A DNA stretch of 44,998 nucleotides. It comes from Gemmiger formicilis (GTDB lineage Bacteria > Bacillota > Clostridia > Oscillospirales > Ruminococcaceae). Below, in pieces: positions 37,950 to 44,998 of this stretch. Each line of letters opens with the position of its first letter. Within the stretch, counting starts at the first letter, position 1. A program made the translations under genes and the position numbers. The stretch is from NCBI RefSeq assembly GCF_900167555.1, contig NZ_FUYF01000018.1:1-44998 (forward strand), read 5' to 3'. Under the pieces are notes generated by a model, which was given only the letters and a program-made list of their open reading frames with translations, was not told the origin of the DNA and made no database searches.

Positions 37950-39440
37950 TTATGCAAACGGATTTTCTGTGGGATACGGCAGGCTCTTGGGCTGGTTGTA
38001 GGCAATGTCCGCAATGCCGAGGAACTTGAACACTTCAAACAGCGTCTTGCCATAGTGACCGAAGGCAACGGCACCGTGGTGCGGGTAGCGCTTCTGAATC
38101 AGGACATGGCGGTAGAAACGGCCCATCTCGGGAATGGCGAAGATGGCGATGCCGCCGAAAGACCGCGTTGCAACGGGTAAAATTTCACCCTGAGCGATGT
38201 AGGCGCGCAGCTGGCCTTCGCTGTCGCACTGCAAACGGTAGAACGTGATGTCGGACGGCGCAATGTCGCCTTCCAGCGTGCCGCGGGTGAAATCGGGATC
38301 GCTGCCGGCGGGCTCCAGCAGGCGGTGCTGGATGAGCTGGTACTTGACGGCGCGGTCACTGCACATCTTGCAGGACGGCGTGTTGCCGCAGTGGAAGCCC
38401 ATGAAGGTATCGGTCAGCTTGTAATTGAACTTGCCGGTGATGTCCTCATCATAAATGTACTTGGGTACGCTGTTGTTGATGTCCAGCAGGGTGACGGTGT
38501 CGCCGGAGGCGCACATACCGATGTACTCGGACAGGGCACCGTAAATATCGACCTCGCAGGCCACGGGGATGCCGCGGCTGGCAAGGCGGGAGTTGACGTA
38601 GCAAGGCTCAAACCCGAACTGCGACGGGAAAGCGGGCCAGCACTTATCGGCAAAAGCAACATACTTTTTGCTGCCCTTGTGGTTCTCGGCCCAGTCGAGC
38701 AGGGTCAGCTCAAACTGCGCCATGCGGGTCAGCAGGTCGGGGTAATAGTGCCCCTCGCCCATCTCGGCGGCCATGTCCTTGCAGACGTCCGCGATGCGCG
38801 GGTCGCCCGCATGCTCTTTGTAGGAAACGAGCAGGTCAAGCTCGGAGTTTTCCTCGATCTCAACACCCAGCTCATACAGCCCCTTGATGGGGGCATTGCA
38901 GGCGAAGAAGTCCTGCGGGCGCGGGCCGAAGGTGATGATTTTCAAATCACGCACGCCCAGAATGGTGCGGGCAATCGGCACAAACTCGGCGATCTTGTCG
39001 GCAATTTCCTCCGCCGTGCCGACGGGATACTCGGGAATATAGCCCTTCAGATGGCGCATGCCGAGATTGTAGGAGCAGTTCAGCATACCACAGTACGCAT
39101 CTCCGCGGCCATTGATCATATCGCCGTCGCCCTCGGCTGCCGCTACGAACATGCAGGGGCCGTCAAAGTACTTGGCAATCAGCGTTTCGGGCGTTTCGGG
39201 GCCGAAGTTGCCGAGGAATACGGTCAGCGCGTTGCAGCCTGCGGCGGTGACTTCGGCCACGGCTTTTTGCATGTCGTGCTCGTTCTCGACAGTGGTCTTG
39301 CACTCGTACAGGTCAGTGCCCTTGGCGGCGCAGGCGGCAGAGATGGCAGCGCGGCGCTTCTCGCTCAGGACGATGGGAAAACAGTCACGGCTGACGGCAA
39401 TGATGCCGAGCTTGACCTCGGGGATGTTGGATGATTTCAT
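37950..39440 (-). CDS. L-fucose/L-arabinose isomerase family protein
   Basis: 496 aa. The opening [20 protein letters not shown], then [60 protein letters not shown] and the C-terminal [13 protein letters not shown] and [20 protein letters not shown] place it in the fucose-isomerase fold family. It would convert an aldose to a ketose using Mn. In a pentose operon with XylB and AraD the likely substrate is L-arabinose or D-arabinose; classical AraA is not present. The start at 39440 has AGGAGG 8 bases upstream. It is the last gene of the operon. Confidence 0.87.
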   Translation of the reverse strand: MKSSNIPEVKLGIIAVSRDCFPIVLSEKRRAAISAACAAKGTDLYECKTTVENEHDMQKAVAEVTAAGCNALTVFLGNFGPETPETLIAKYFDGPCMFVAAAEGDGDMINGRGDAYCGMLNCSYNLGMRHLKGYIPEYPVGTAEEIADKIAEFVPIARTILGVRDLKIITFGPRPQDFFACNAPIKGLYELGVEIEENSELDLLVSYKEHAGDPRIADVCKDMAAEMGEGHYYPDLLTRMAQFELTLLDWAENHKGSKKYVAFADKCWPAFPSQFGFEPCYVNSRLASRGIPVACEVDIYGALSEYIGMCASGDTVTLLDINNSVPKYIYDEDITGKFNYKLTDTFMGFHCGNTPSCKMCSDRAVKYQLIQHRLLEPAGSDPDFTRGTLEGDIAPSDITFYRLQCDSEGQLRAYIAQGEILPVATRSFGGIAIFAIPEMGRFYRHVLIQKRYPHHGAVAFGHYGKTLFEVFKFLGIADIAYNQPKSLPYPTENPFA

Positions 39441-39477
39441 GGTTTTGCCTCCTATATATTTACACATTTTGCAATGG

Positions 39478-39556
39478 CGGGCGGATATGGAATCCGCCCC
39501 TACGGGGATGCCGTGGAACTTTCCTGTATCGTAGGGGGAGCATTCTATATGCTCCC
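39478..39556. repeat. Paired GGGGCGGAT-type hairpins
   Basis: GGGCGGAT / ATCCGCCC (39478-39497) with CCTACG after it, and GGGGGAGCAT / ATGCTCCC (39533-39555). The same style of hairpin forms the ends of the family-2 element interior (14690-14800). It lies between the isomerase and DUF4867 genes. Confidence 0.55.
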
Positions 39557-39569
39557 GCAAAGGCTGCTC

Positions 39570-40196
39570 CTAAACATGTACGTTTTCCCCCACCAATCCG
39601 ACATACGCCCCGGCCTTGGCCTCGGCGCTGTCGGGATGGGCGAGCAGCCACTTGTTGCAGGCCCACAGCTGCGGGTCATCGCCGCCGTCATTCTTGATGG
39701 CGGGCTTTGCGGTATTGGTGCCTTTGGGCAGGGCGACCAGCACGCGGAAGCCCTTGGCTGCGTCCACATGGCAGGGCGCGTAGTGCAGCGTCGTGGCGTA
39801 GACTTCCACCAGTGTGCCTGCCGGGACGCGGAACGCCTTGACCTTGGCGGTGTCCAGCTTGCCGCCCGCGATTTCCTCCTGCCTGGCAAGCAACAGCACA
39901 AAATCTTCGGTACCCAGATTGAACTCGCTGTCGCGGTGGTATTCCAGGCAGTTCAAATAGGTGTTGTGACCGTTGCACCAGCCCAGTTGGCAGGGCATGC
40001 CGCCGAAAAGATGCTCCGACACTTCGACGGCGGCGGGCAGTTCCTGCAGGGCTGCGTCCTCGGCCACATAATCTGTAGCTGCGGGCAGCGGGGTGTTTGC
40101 CAAGGCGGCCAAAATTTCCGCTTTGGCGGTATCCAGCCCGGTCACAACGCGGCCATAGGGCTTGAATTCCGGGTCGGTTACAGAAAAAATCTTCAT
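39570..40196 (-). CDS. DUF4867 family protein
   Basis: 208 aa. MKIFSVTDPEFKPYGRVVTG, then a cupin-like strand pattern (LFGGMPCQLGWCNGHNTYLN, LEYHRDSEFNLGTEDFVLLL; FRVPAGTLVEVYATTLHYAP, CHV) with several His/Glu that could bind metal. DUF4867 proteins accompany sugar kinase and isomerase genes and may be sugar mutarotase/isomerase-like accessories. The start overlaps the xylB stop by 4 bases (ATGA). Confidence 0.88.
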   Translation of the reverse strand: MKIFSVTDPEFKPYGRVVTGLDTAKAEILAALANTPLPAATDYVAEDAALQELPAAVEVSEHLFGGMPCQLGWCNGHNTYLNCLEYHRDSEFNLGTEDFVLLLARQEEIAGGKLDTAKVKAFRVPAGTLVEVYATTLHYAPCHVDAAKGFRVLVALPKGTNTAKPAIKNDGGDDPQLWACNKWLLAHPDSAEAKAGAYVGLVGENVHV

Positions 40197-41677
40197 TGCA
40201 GTGCCTCCATTTCCGCAAAGGATACTTTCAGTGCCGGGTACAGCTTGTGCCACACGGCGTAGCGCGCGTTGTATTTTTCGACGAGCGCGGCGTCCGGCTC
40301 GGTTGTGCTCTTGGCGTGGACGAGCGCCTCGGCGCAGGCCTGCACGCTGGGGTATGCCCCGCAGGCTACCGCCGCCAGCATCGCGCCGCCGTAGCCGGGG
40401 CCTTGCTCGGTCTGGGGCAGCGTCAGCGGGATGCCCAGCACATTCGCCAAAATCTCCCGCCACAGCGGGCTTTTGGCACCGCCGCCGCAGAGCGTGCTGG
40501 CTTTAATCTTCACGCCTTGTGCCCGCGCAATCTCCACACAATCGCGAATCGCAAACGCCACACCTTCCAGCACCGCCTGGGTCAGCGCGGCACGCGGGGT
40601 GTCCATCCGCAGCCCGACGAACGCACCGCGCGAGGCAGGATCGTTGTGGGGGCTGCGTTCGCCCATCAGGTAGGGCAGGAAGTAGACGTCGTTCGCGCCA
40701 AGCTTGTCCGCCGTAATGGGTGTCTGCTCGGCAGCGTAGTCAGTGGTGTGCAGCACTTCTTCGCTCCACCACTTGTTGCAGGACGCAGCCGAGAGGATGC
40801 AGCCCATCAAATGATACCCTCCGTCCGCGTGGGCGAAGCTGTGCAGGGCGTTCTGCTTATCGACGCCGAACGTATCGCTGGTGATGAACACCGTGCCCGA
40901 TGTGCCCAAGGAAATATTGCACTTACCGCCGCCCACCGCGCCGCAGCCGACAGCCGCAGCGGCGTTATCACCCGCGCCCGCGCAAACGACGACATCCGCA
41001 GGCAGGCCCAGCGTTTGGGCGGCTTCAGCGGTCAGCGTGCCGACGGGCTGCCAGCTCTCAAACAGCTTCGGCAGCTTGGATTCCTGCACGCCGCAGATGT
41101 CCAGCATTTCCTTGCTCCAGCATTTGTGCTCCACGTCCAACAGCAGCATGCCTGATGCGTCGGAATAGTCGGTGCAGTGGACGCCGGTCAGCTTATAGTT
41201 GATGTAATCCTTCGGCAGCATGATTTTTTCGATGCGGGCGAAGTTGTCCGGCTCGTTCTCCTGCATCCAAAGCAGTTTGGGTGCGGTGAAGCCTGCAAAG
41301 GCGATGTTTGCGGTGTAACGGCTCAGCTTGTCTTTGCCGATAACGCCGTTTAAGTAGTCGACCTGCCTTTGGGTGCGGCCATCGTTCCAAAGAATGCAGG
41401 GGCGGATAACCGCGTCATTTTTGTCCAGCACAACCAGCCCGTGCATCTGGCCGCCCGCGCCGATGCCCTTGACCTGAGACGCATCAAACCCGTCCAGCAG
41501 CGCGGGGATGCCGTCGCAGACCGCCGCCCACCAATCGGCGGGGTCCTGCTCGCTCCAACCGGGATGCGGGAAAGCAATCGGGTATTCCCGGCTGACGATG
41601 TTGGCAATGCTGCCCGTTTCGTCCATCAGCAGCAGCTTCACCGCAGAGGTGCCGAGGTCGATCCCAATATAGTACAT
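40193..41677 (-). CDS. xylB: Xylulokinase
   Basis: 494 aa FGGY kinase that phosphorylates D-xylulose (or a related ketopentose). N-terminal phosphate motif YYIGIDLGTSAVKLLLMDE, substrate region GGQMHGLVVLD with ILWNDGRTQRQ, hinge AGAGDNAAAAVGCGAV, second phosphate motif NISLGTSGTVF and C-terminal ALSL-type ATP motif (here STLCGGGAKSPLWREILANV). Full length. In a pentose operon after the transaldolase-like gene, 27 bases away, and overlapping DUF4867. Confidence 0.92.
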   Translation of the reverse strand: MYYIGIDLGTSAVKLLLMDETGSIANIVSREYPIAFPHPGWSEQDPADWWAAVCDGIPALLDGFDASQVKGIGAGGQMHGLVVLDKNDAVIRPCILWNDGRTQRQVDYLNGVIGKDKLSRYTANIAFAGFTAPKLLWMQENEPDNFARIEKIMLPKDYINYKLTGVHCTDYSDASGMLLLDVEHKCWSKEMLDICGVQESKLPKLFESWQPVGTLTAEAAQTLGLPADVVVCAGAGDNAAAAVGCGAVGGGKCNISLGTSGTVFITSDTFGVDKQNALHSFAHADGGYHLMGCILSAASCNKWWSEEVLHTTDYAAEQTPITADKLGANDVYFLPYLMGERSPHNDPASRGAFVGLRMDTPRAALTQAVLEGVAFAIRDCVEIARAQGVKIKASTLCGGGAKSPLWREILANVLGIPLTLPQTEQGPGYGGAMLAAVACGAYPSVQACAEALVHAKSTTEPDAALVEKYNARYAVWHKLYPALKVSFAEMEALQ

Positions 41678-41704
41678 ATCTTTGTCTCCCCCCTTACGGA
41701 AGAT

Positions 41705-42370
41705 TTATCCGTTGACGCCAAAAACTTTTGTATAGTCGGCCTTGAACTTCTCAATGCCGGCATCGGTCAGCGGATGGTGAAGCATCTGCTCGATGACCTT
41801 GTACGGCACCGTGGCAATGTCGGCACCAGCCAAGGCACAGTCGGTCACATGGATGGGATTGCGCACGCTGGCGGCGATGATTTGAGTCTCGATGTCCGGA
41901 TAGTTCAGGAATATATCATGGATAGTCTCGATCAGATCAATGCCCGGCTGGCCGATGTCATCGAGACGCCCCAAAAACGGGTTGACATACGTGGCGCCCG
42001 CGCGGGCTGCCAGCAGCGCCTGATTGGCGCTGAAAATCAGTGTGCAGTTCGTAGGGATGCCCTCGCCGGACAGCACCTTGATGGCCTTTAACCCCTCGGC
42101 GGTCATGGGAATTTTGACCACCATGTGCTTCGGGTCCAGCGCGTAGATGGCGCGGCCCTCGGCGATCATGTCCTCGGCATCGGTTGTGGTCGCCTTGACC
42201 TCGCCGGAGATGGGGCCGTCCACGATGGTGGTAATCTCTTTCAACGTTTCGGCGTAGTCGCGGCCCTCTTTGGCAATCAGGCTGGGGTTTGTGGTGACAC
42301 CGGCAATAATGCCCATGTCGTTGGCACGGCGGATCTCGTCGACGTTGGCGGTATCAATGTAAAATTTCAT
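41705..42370 (-). CDS. Fructose-6-phosphate aldolase / transaldolase-like protein
   Basis: 221 aa TIM barrel of the small transaldolase family (TalC/FSA). [20 protein letters not shown], then [13 protein letters not shown], Schiff-base Lys86 in [39 protein letters not shown]. Within this family FSA and TalC cannot be separated safely by eye; in a pentose operon transaldolase activity (sedoheptulose-7-P + glyceraldehyde-3-P) is expected. The start has AGGAGG upstream. Confidence 0.88.
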   Translation of the reverse strand: MKFYIDTANVDEIRRANDMGIIAGVTTNPSLIAKEGRDYAETLKEITTIVDGPISGEVKATTTDAEDMIAEGRAIYALDPKHMVVKIPMTAEGLKAIKVLSGEGIPTNCTLIFSANQALLAARAGATYVNPFLGRLDDIGQPGIDLIETIHDIFLNYPDIETQIIAASVRNPIHVTDCALAGADIATVPYKVIEQMLHHPLTDAGIEKFKADYTKVFGVNG

Positions 42371-42384
42371 ACGGTAAAACCTCC

Positions 42385-43080
42385 TTATTTCTGGCCGTAA
42401 TAGGCGTTGGGTCCGTGTTTTCTCATAAAATGCTTGTCCAAAACATGCTGTGGGGCAGGCTGTGCATCGGGGTCAATGGTCAGGGTCAAAATTGCCATCT
42501 TTGCGACTTCTTCCAGCACAACAGCGTGGTAGACAGCCTGTGCCGCATCTTTGCCCCAGGTAAAGGGACCGTGGCTGGCACAGAGAACACCGGGTACATG
42601 CACCGGGTCAATGCCGCGGTTTTGGAACGTCTCGATGATGACCTTGCCGGTGTTCTTCTCGTAGTCCTCGTCGATTTCCTCCGGCGTCAGCTCCCGCGTG
42701 CAGGGGACAGGGCCGTAAAAATAGTCGGCGTGGGTCGTGCCAAAGGCGGGCAGGTCGCGCCGTGCCTGGGCAAAGGCCACTGCGTGGGTTGAGTGGGTGT
42801 GTACGATGCCGCCCAACTGCGGGAAGGCCCGGTACAGCTCGAGATGCGTTTTCGTGTCGCTGCTGGGCTTCAGCTCGCCCTCGATCTTGTTGCCGTTCAA
42901 ATCAATGACAACGAGCATTTCCGGTGTAAGTTCGTCATATTCCACGCCGGACGGCTTGATGACAAACAGGCCCTTCTCGCGGTCAATGCCCGAGACATTG
43001 CCCCAGGTGTAGGTTACAAGTCCTCGGCGGGGCAATTCCATGTTGGCTTCATAAACTTGCTGCTTTAATGCTTCCAGCAT
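42385..43080 (-). CDS. araD: L-ribulose-5-phosphate 4-epimerase
   Basis: 231 aa class-II aldolase-fold enzyme that links L-ribulose-5-P to D-xylulose-5-[37 protein letters not shown], Asp75 ([10 protein letters not shown]), zinc ligands His94 and His96 ([10 protein letters not shown]) and His170 (VLCASHGPF) correspond to the E. coli set. The full length and the conserved C-terminal [14 protein letters not shown] confirm AraD and not FucA. The start has AAAGGATAACC upstream. Confidence 0.95.
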   Translation of the reverse strand: MLEALKQQVYEANMELPRRGLVTYTWGNVSGIDREKGLFVIKPSGVEYDELTPEMLVVIDLNGNKIEGELKPSSDTKTHLELYRAFPQLGGIVHTHSTHAVAFAQARRDLPAFGTTHADYFYGPVPCTRELTPEEIDEDYEKNTGKVIIETFQNRGIDPVHVPGVLCASHGPFTWGKDAAQAVYHAVVLEEVAKMAILTLTIDPDAQPAPQHVLDKHFMRKHGPNAYYGQK

Positions 43081-43183
43081 AGGTTATCCTTTCCGCTTTA
43101 ACGCTAAATCGTTCAAGAACAGCTTTTGTTCCGGACTTTCCGCCGCTGGCTGGCGTTGCCCGGCAGCTGACGCATACAAGCCC

Positions 43184-43289
43184 TTAGGCAATACCGCATA
43201 ATTCCCGCCTTGCGGCTTAAGCACCGCTCCGACGGCTGCCGCACCTCGCTCGCCGTATCGGCACTTAGAATTATGCGGTATTGCCCTTA
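43184..43289 (+). repeat. Family-1 element, short variant (106 bp)
   Basis: Both termini are present (TTAGGCAATACCGCATAATT and AATTATGCGGTATTGCCC), but the central palindrome and one flank are deleted relative to the 178-bp copy. The right end overlaps the stop codon of the upstream kinase gene, so the terminus contributes the TAA. It lies inside the operon between that gene and araD. Confidence 0.85.
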
Positions 43290-44852
43290 TTTTACAACGG
43301 CGCGCTCGGCTTTCAGCGCGGTTTGGTATTGGGTCAAAAAGGCGGCAAACCCAGACTGCTCGGCAGGATCGGGGAACAGGGTCGTGCTTTGGGCGTCGGC
43401 AAAAACGCAGCGGTTCAAATACGCGGCCAGCGTTTCGCCGTCGGCGCGGTGCAGACGATACGCAGCCAGCAGGGCCATGCCGTAGGAACCGCCCTCACCG
43501 GCTGTTTCCATGCAGGTCACAGGCGCACCCGCCGCCGCAGCCAGATACCGCTGGGCCACGCCCGGCGTTTTGAAGATGCCGCCGTGACCGAGCAGGGTAT
43601 TCACAGCCACATTTTCTTTGCGCAGAATTTCCAGCCCCATCGCCAACGTGGCAAAGGCAGAATAGATGTTGGCGCGCATAAAGTTGGCCAGCGTAAACGC
43701 ACTGTCCGGGCGGCGCAGCAGCAGGGGGACGCCCGCGTCCAAGTGGGTGACGCTCTCACCGGAAATGTAGTTGACGGGCGTGATGCCGCCGCAGTCAGGC
43801 GCACCGTGCAGCGATTCGTTAAACAGGAGGGTAAACAACGCACCTTTGTCGATGTTTGCTCCGCACAGTGCCGCGCTCTCGGCCAGCAGATCGACCCAGG
43901 CGTTCAAATCGCTGGTGCAGTTGTTGCAGTGGACCATGGCGACCGCCGCGCCGTCGGGGGTCGTGACCATGTCGATTTCCGGGTAGACCTTGGACAGCGG
44001 CTTTTCCAGGACGACCATGGCAAAAATGCTGGTGCCTGCGCTGACATTGCCGGTGCGCGGGGCGACACTGTTTGTTGCCACCATGCCGGTGCCGGCGTCG
44101 CCCTCCGGTGGGCAGAACGGTATGCCGGGTTGCAGCGTGCCGGTTGGGTCGAGCCGCTTCGCCCCCTCGACGGTCAGCATACCGGCGTCCTCGCCTGCGG
44201 GCAAAACGGTAGGCAGCAGTTTGACAAGATCCACAGGGCAGCCTTGCTTGTCTGCCAGCGCGTTAAATTTTGCGAGCATTGCGGCATCATACCCGCCGGT
44301 GGTGCTGTCGATCGGGAACATGCCGCTGGCATCGCCTTCGCCCAGCACCTTGCGCCCGGTCAGCTGCCAGTGTACATAGCCTGCCAGCGTGGTGAAAAAG
44401 TCCAGCTGCGGCAGGTGTGGCTCGCGGTTCAGCATGGCTTGGTACAGGTGTGCTGCGCTCCACCGCTGCGGGATGTTGAACCCGAACGCCGAGGTCAACT
44501 CTTCTGCTGCCGCGCCGGTCATCGTGTTGCGCCATGTGCGGAACGGTACCAGCAGCTTGCCCGCAGCATCAAACGCCAGATACCCATGCATCATAGCCGA
44601 AACGCCAATGCACCCCACTGTGGTCAGCGGCTGGCCACACTTGGCCAGCACATCCGCAGCCAATGCCGCGTAGGCAGCCTGCACACCCTGCCAGACTTCC
44701 TCCAGCGGGTAGGTCCAGATGCCATTTTCCAGCCGGTTCTCCCAGGTAAAATCGCCCTGGGCCACAGGCTTGCAGGTATCGCCAACAAGCACAGCTTTGA
44801 TGCGGGTGGAACCCAACTCAATGCCGAGAGAACACTGCTTTAAGTCAATCAT
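43287..44852 (-). CDS. FGGY-family carbohydrate kinase (ribulokinase-like)
   Basis: 521 aa. CSLGIELGSTRIKAVLVGDT is the N-terminal phosphate motif; PFRTWRNTMTGAAAEELTSA the substrate region; VGCIGVSAMMHGYLAFDAAG; EGDAGTGMVATNSVAPRTGN, VSAGTSIFAM the hinge and second phosphate motif; LLGHGGIFKTPGVAQRYLAA, AAGAPV the ATP motif. The family covers ribulo-, xylulo- and related kinases. With AraD next, ribulokinase is the simplest role, but the sequence does not match classical AraB. The start is at 44852, with AAGGAGG upstream; it is the first gene of the operon. Confidence 0.85.
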   Translation of the reverse strand: MIDLKQCSLGIELGSTRIKAVLVGDTCKPVAQGDFTWENRLENGIWTYPLEEVWQGVQAAYAALAADVLAKCGQPLTTVGCIGVSAMMHGYLAFDAAGKLLVPFRTWRNTMTGAAAEELTSAFGFNIPQRWSAAHLYQAMLNREPHLPQLDFFTTLAGYVHWQLTGRKVLGEGDASGMFPIDSTTGGYDAAMLAKFNALADKQGCPVDLVKLLPTVLPAGEDAGMLTVEGAKRLDPTGTLQPGIPFCPPEGDAGTGMVATNSVAPRTGNVSAGTSIFAMVVLEKPLSKVYPEIDMVTTPDGAAVAMVHCNNCTSDLNAWVDLLAESAALCGANIDKGALFTLLFNESLHGAPDCGGITPVNYISGESVTHLDAGVPLLLRRPDSAFTLANFMRANIYSAFATLAMGLEILRKENVAVNTLLGHGGIFKTPGVAQRYLAAAAGAPVTCMETAGEGGSYGMALLAAYRLHRADGETLAAYLNRCVFADAQSTTLFPDPAEQSGFAAFLTQYQTALKAERAVVK

Positions 44853-44901
44853 AGGGATCCTCCTTGACAAAATAAAGGATGGTCTTTATCATAAAACTAT
44901 C

Positions 44902-44998
44902 TAAGGCAATACCGCATAATTCTAAGTGCCGATACGGCGAGCGAGGTGCGGCAGCTGCTAAGCCAAAAGCGCAGATAATACTTTGTGTATTATCGAGC
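44902..44998 (+). repeat. Family-1 element, left-hand part (cut by window end)
   Basis: It starts TAAGGCAATACCGCATAATT and runs to the central palindrome (GATAATACTTTGTGTATTAT, then CGAGC). The last 17 bases of the window are the same as the first 17, so joining the ends gives a 178-base element. It lies about 50 bases upstream of the pentose operon start. Confidence 0.85.

Noticed and set aside
38325-39434. A 369-codon plus-strand frame opposite the isomerase
   Set aside because: Antisense shadow without domain or start signal.
43281-44843. A 520-codon plus-strand frame opposite the FGGY kinase
   Set aside because: Antisense shadow; the minus strand carries all FGGY motifs and a ribosome site.

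Overview
The window looks like DNA from a low-oxygen gut Firmicute of the Oscillospiraceae/Ruminococcaceae (Faecalibacterium, Gemmiger or Subdoligranulum type). The evidence is moderately GC-rich backbone genes with AGGAGG ribosome sites, a MarR/Old-Yellow-Enzyme/flavodoxin operon of the bilirubin-reductase kind, ECF vitamin transport, DUF1848 and DUF3842 genes, and many small palindromic repeats. This is inferred from gene content; no 16S or ribosomal gene is present.

Layout. 0-4.5 kb: a receiver-domain remnant cut by a repeat, an OmpR-type two-component pair, and a divergent redox module (CXXC mini-protein, membrane 4Fe-4S protein, thioredoxin-fold lipoprotein). 4.5-11 kb: a bilQRS-like operon with its own promoter and operator, a rhomboid remnant, pyroglutamyl peptidase, a glycyl-radical-enzyme remnant, an L-cysteine desulfidase/serine dehydratase-like enzyme and a LysR regulator. 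11.4-18.4 kb: a complete plasmid-type replicon on the minus strand: a small unknown protein, ParB, ParA, a Rep_3 initiator and an upstream origin with about ten dispersed copies of a GTAGAAACCTCTCTTTT iteron. 18.5-26.5 kb: housekeeping and accessory genes (DUF3842, uridine-kinase-like, ECF S component behind a structured leader, DUF1848, LURP-one-like, YoaP-like and GNAT acetyltransferases, DUF1003) mixed with several broken genes. About 26.8-36.7 kb: an AT-rich integrative mobilizable element with tyrosine integrase, XRE repressor, excisionase, oriT, MobQ relaxase with coiled-coil genes overlapping it in another frame, and a lactococcin-972-like bacteriocin operon (toxin, small membrane protein, DUF1430 permease, ABC ATPase) as cargo. 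37.7-45 kb: a deletion scar of phosphoketolase and a six-gene minus-strand pentose operon (FGGY kinase, AraD, transaldolase-like, XylB, DUF4867, fucose/arabinose isomerase).

Three families of short non-coding terminal-inverted-repeat elements punctuate the backbone. The commonest (178 bp full length) occurs at both ends of the window, and the first 17 and last 17 bases of the window are identical, so the two end fragments would join into one perfect copy. The molecule is therefore either circular (plasmid or chromid, which the rep-par genes would fit) or a contig broken at a dispersed repeat. I cannot decide between these from the sequence.
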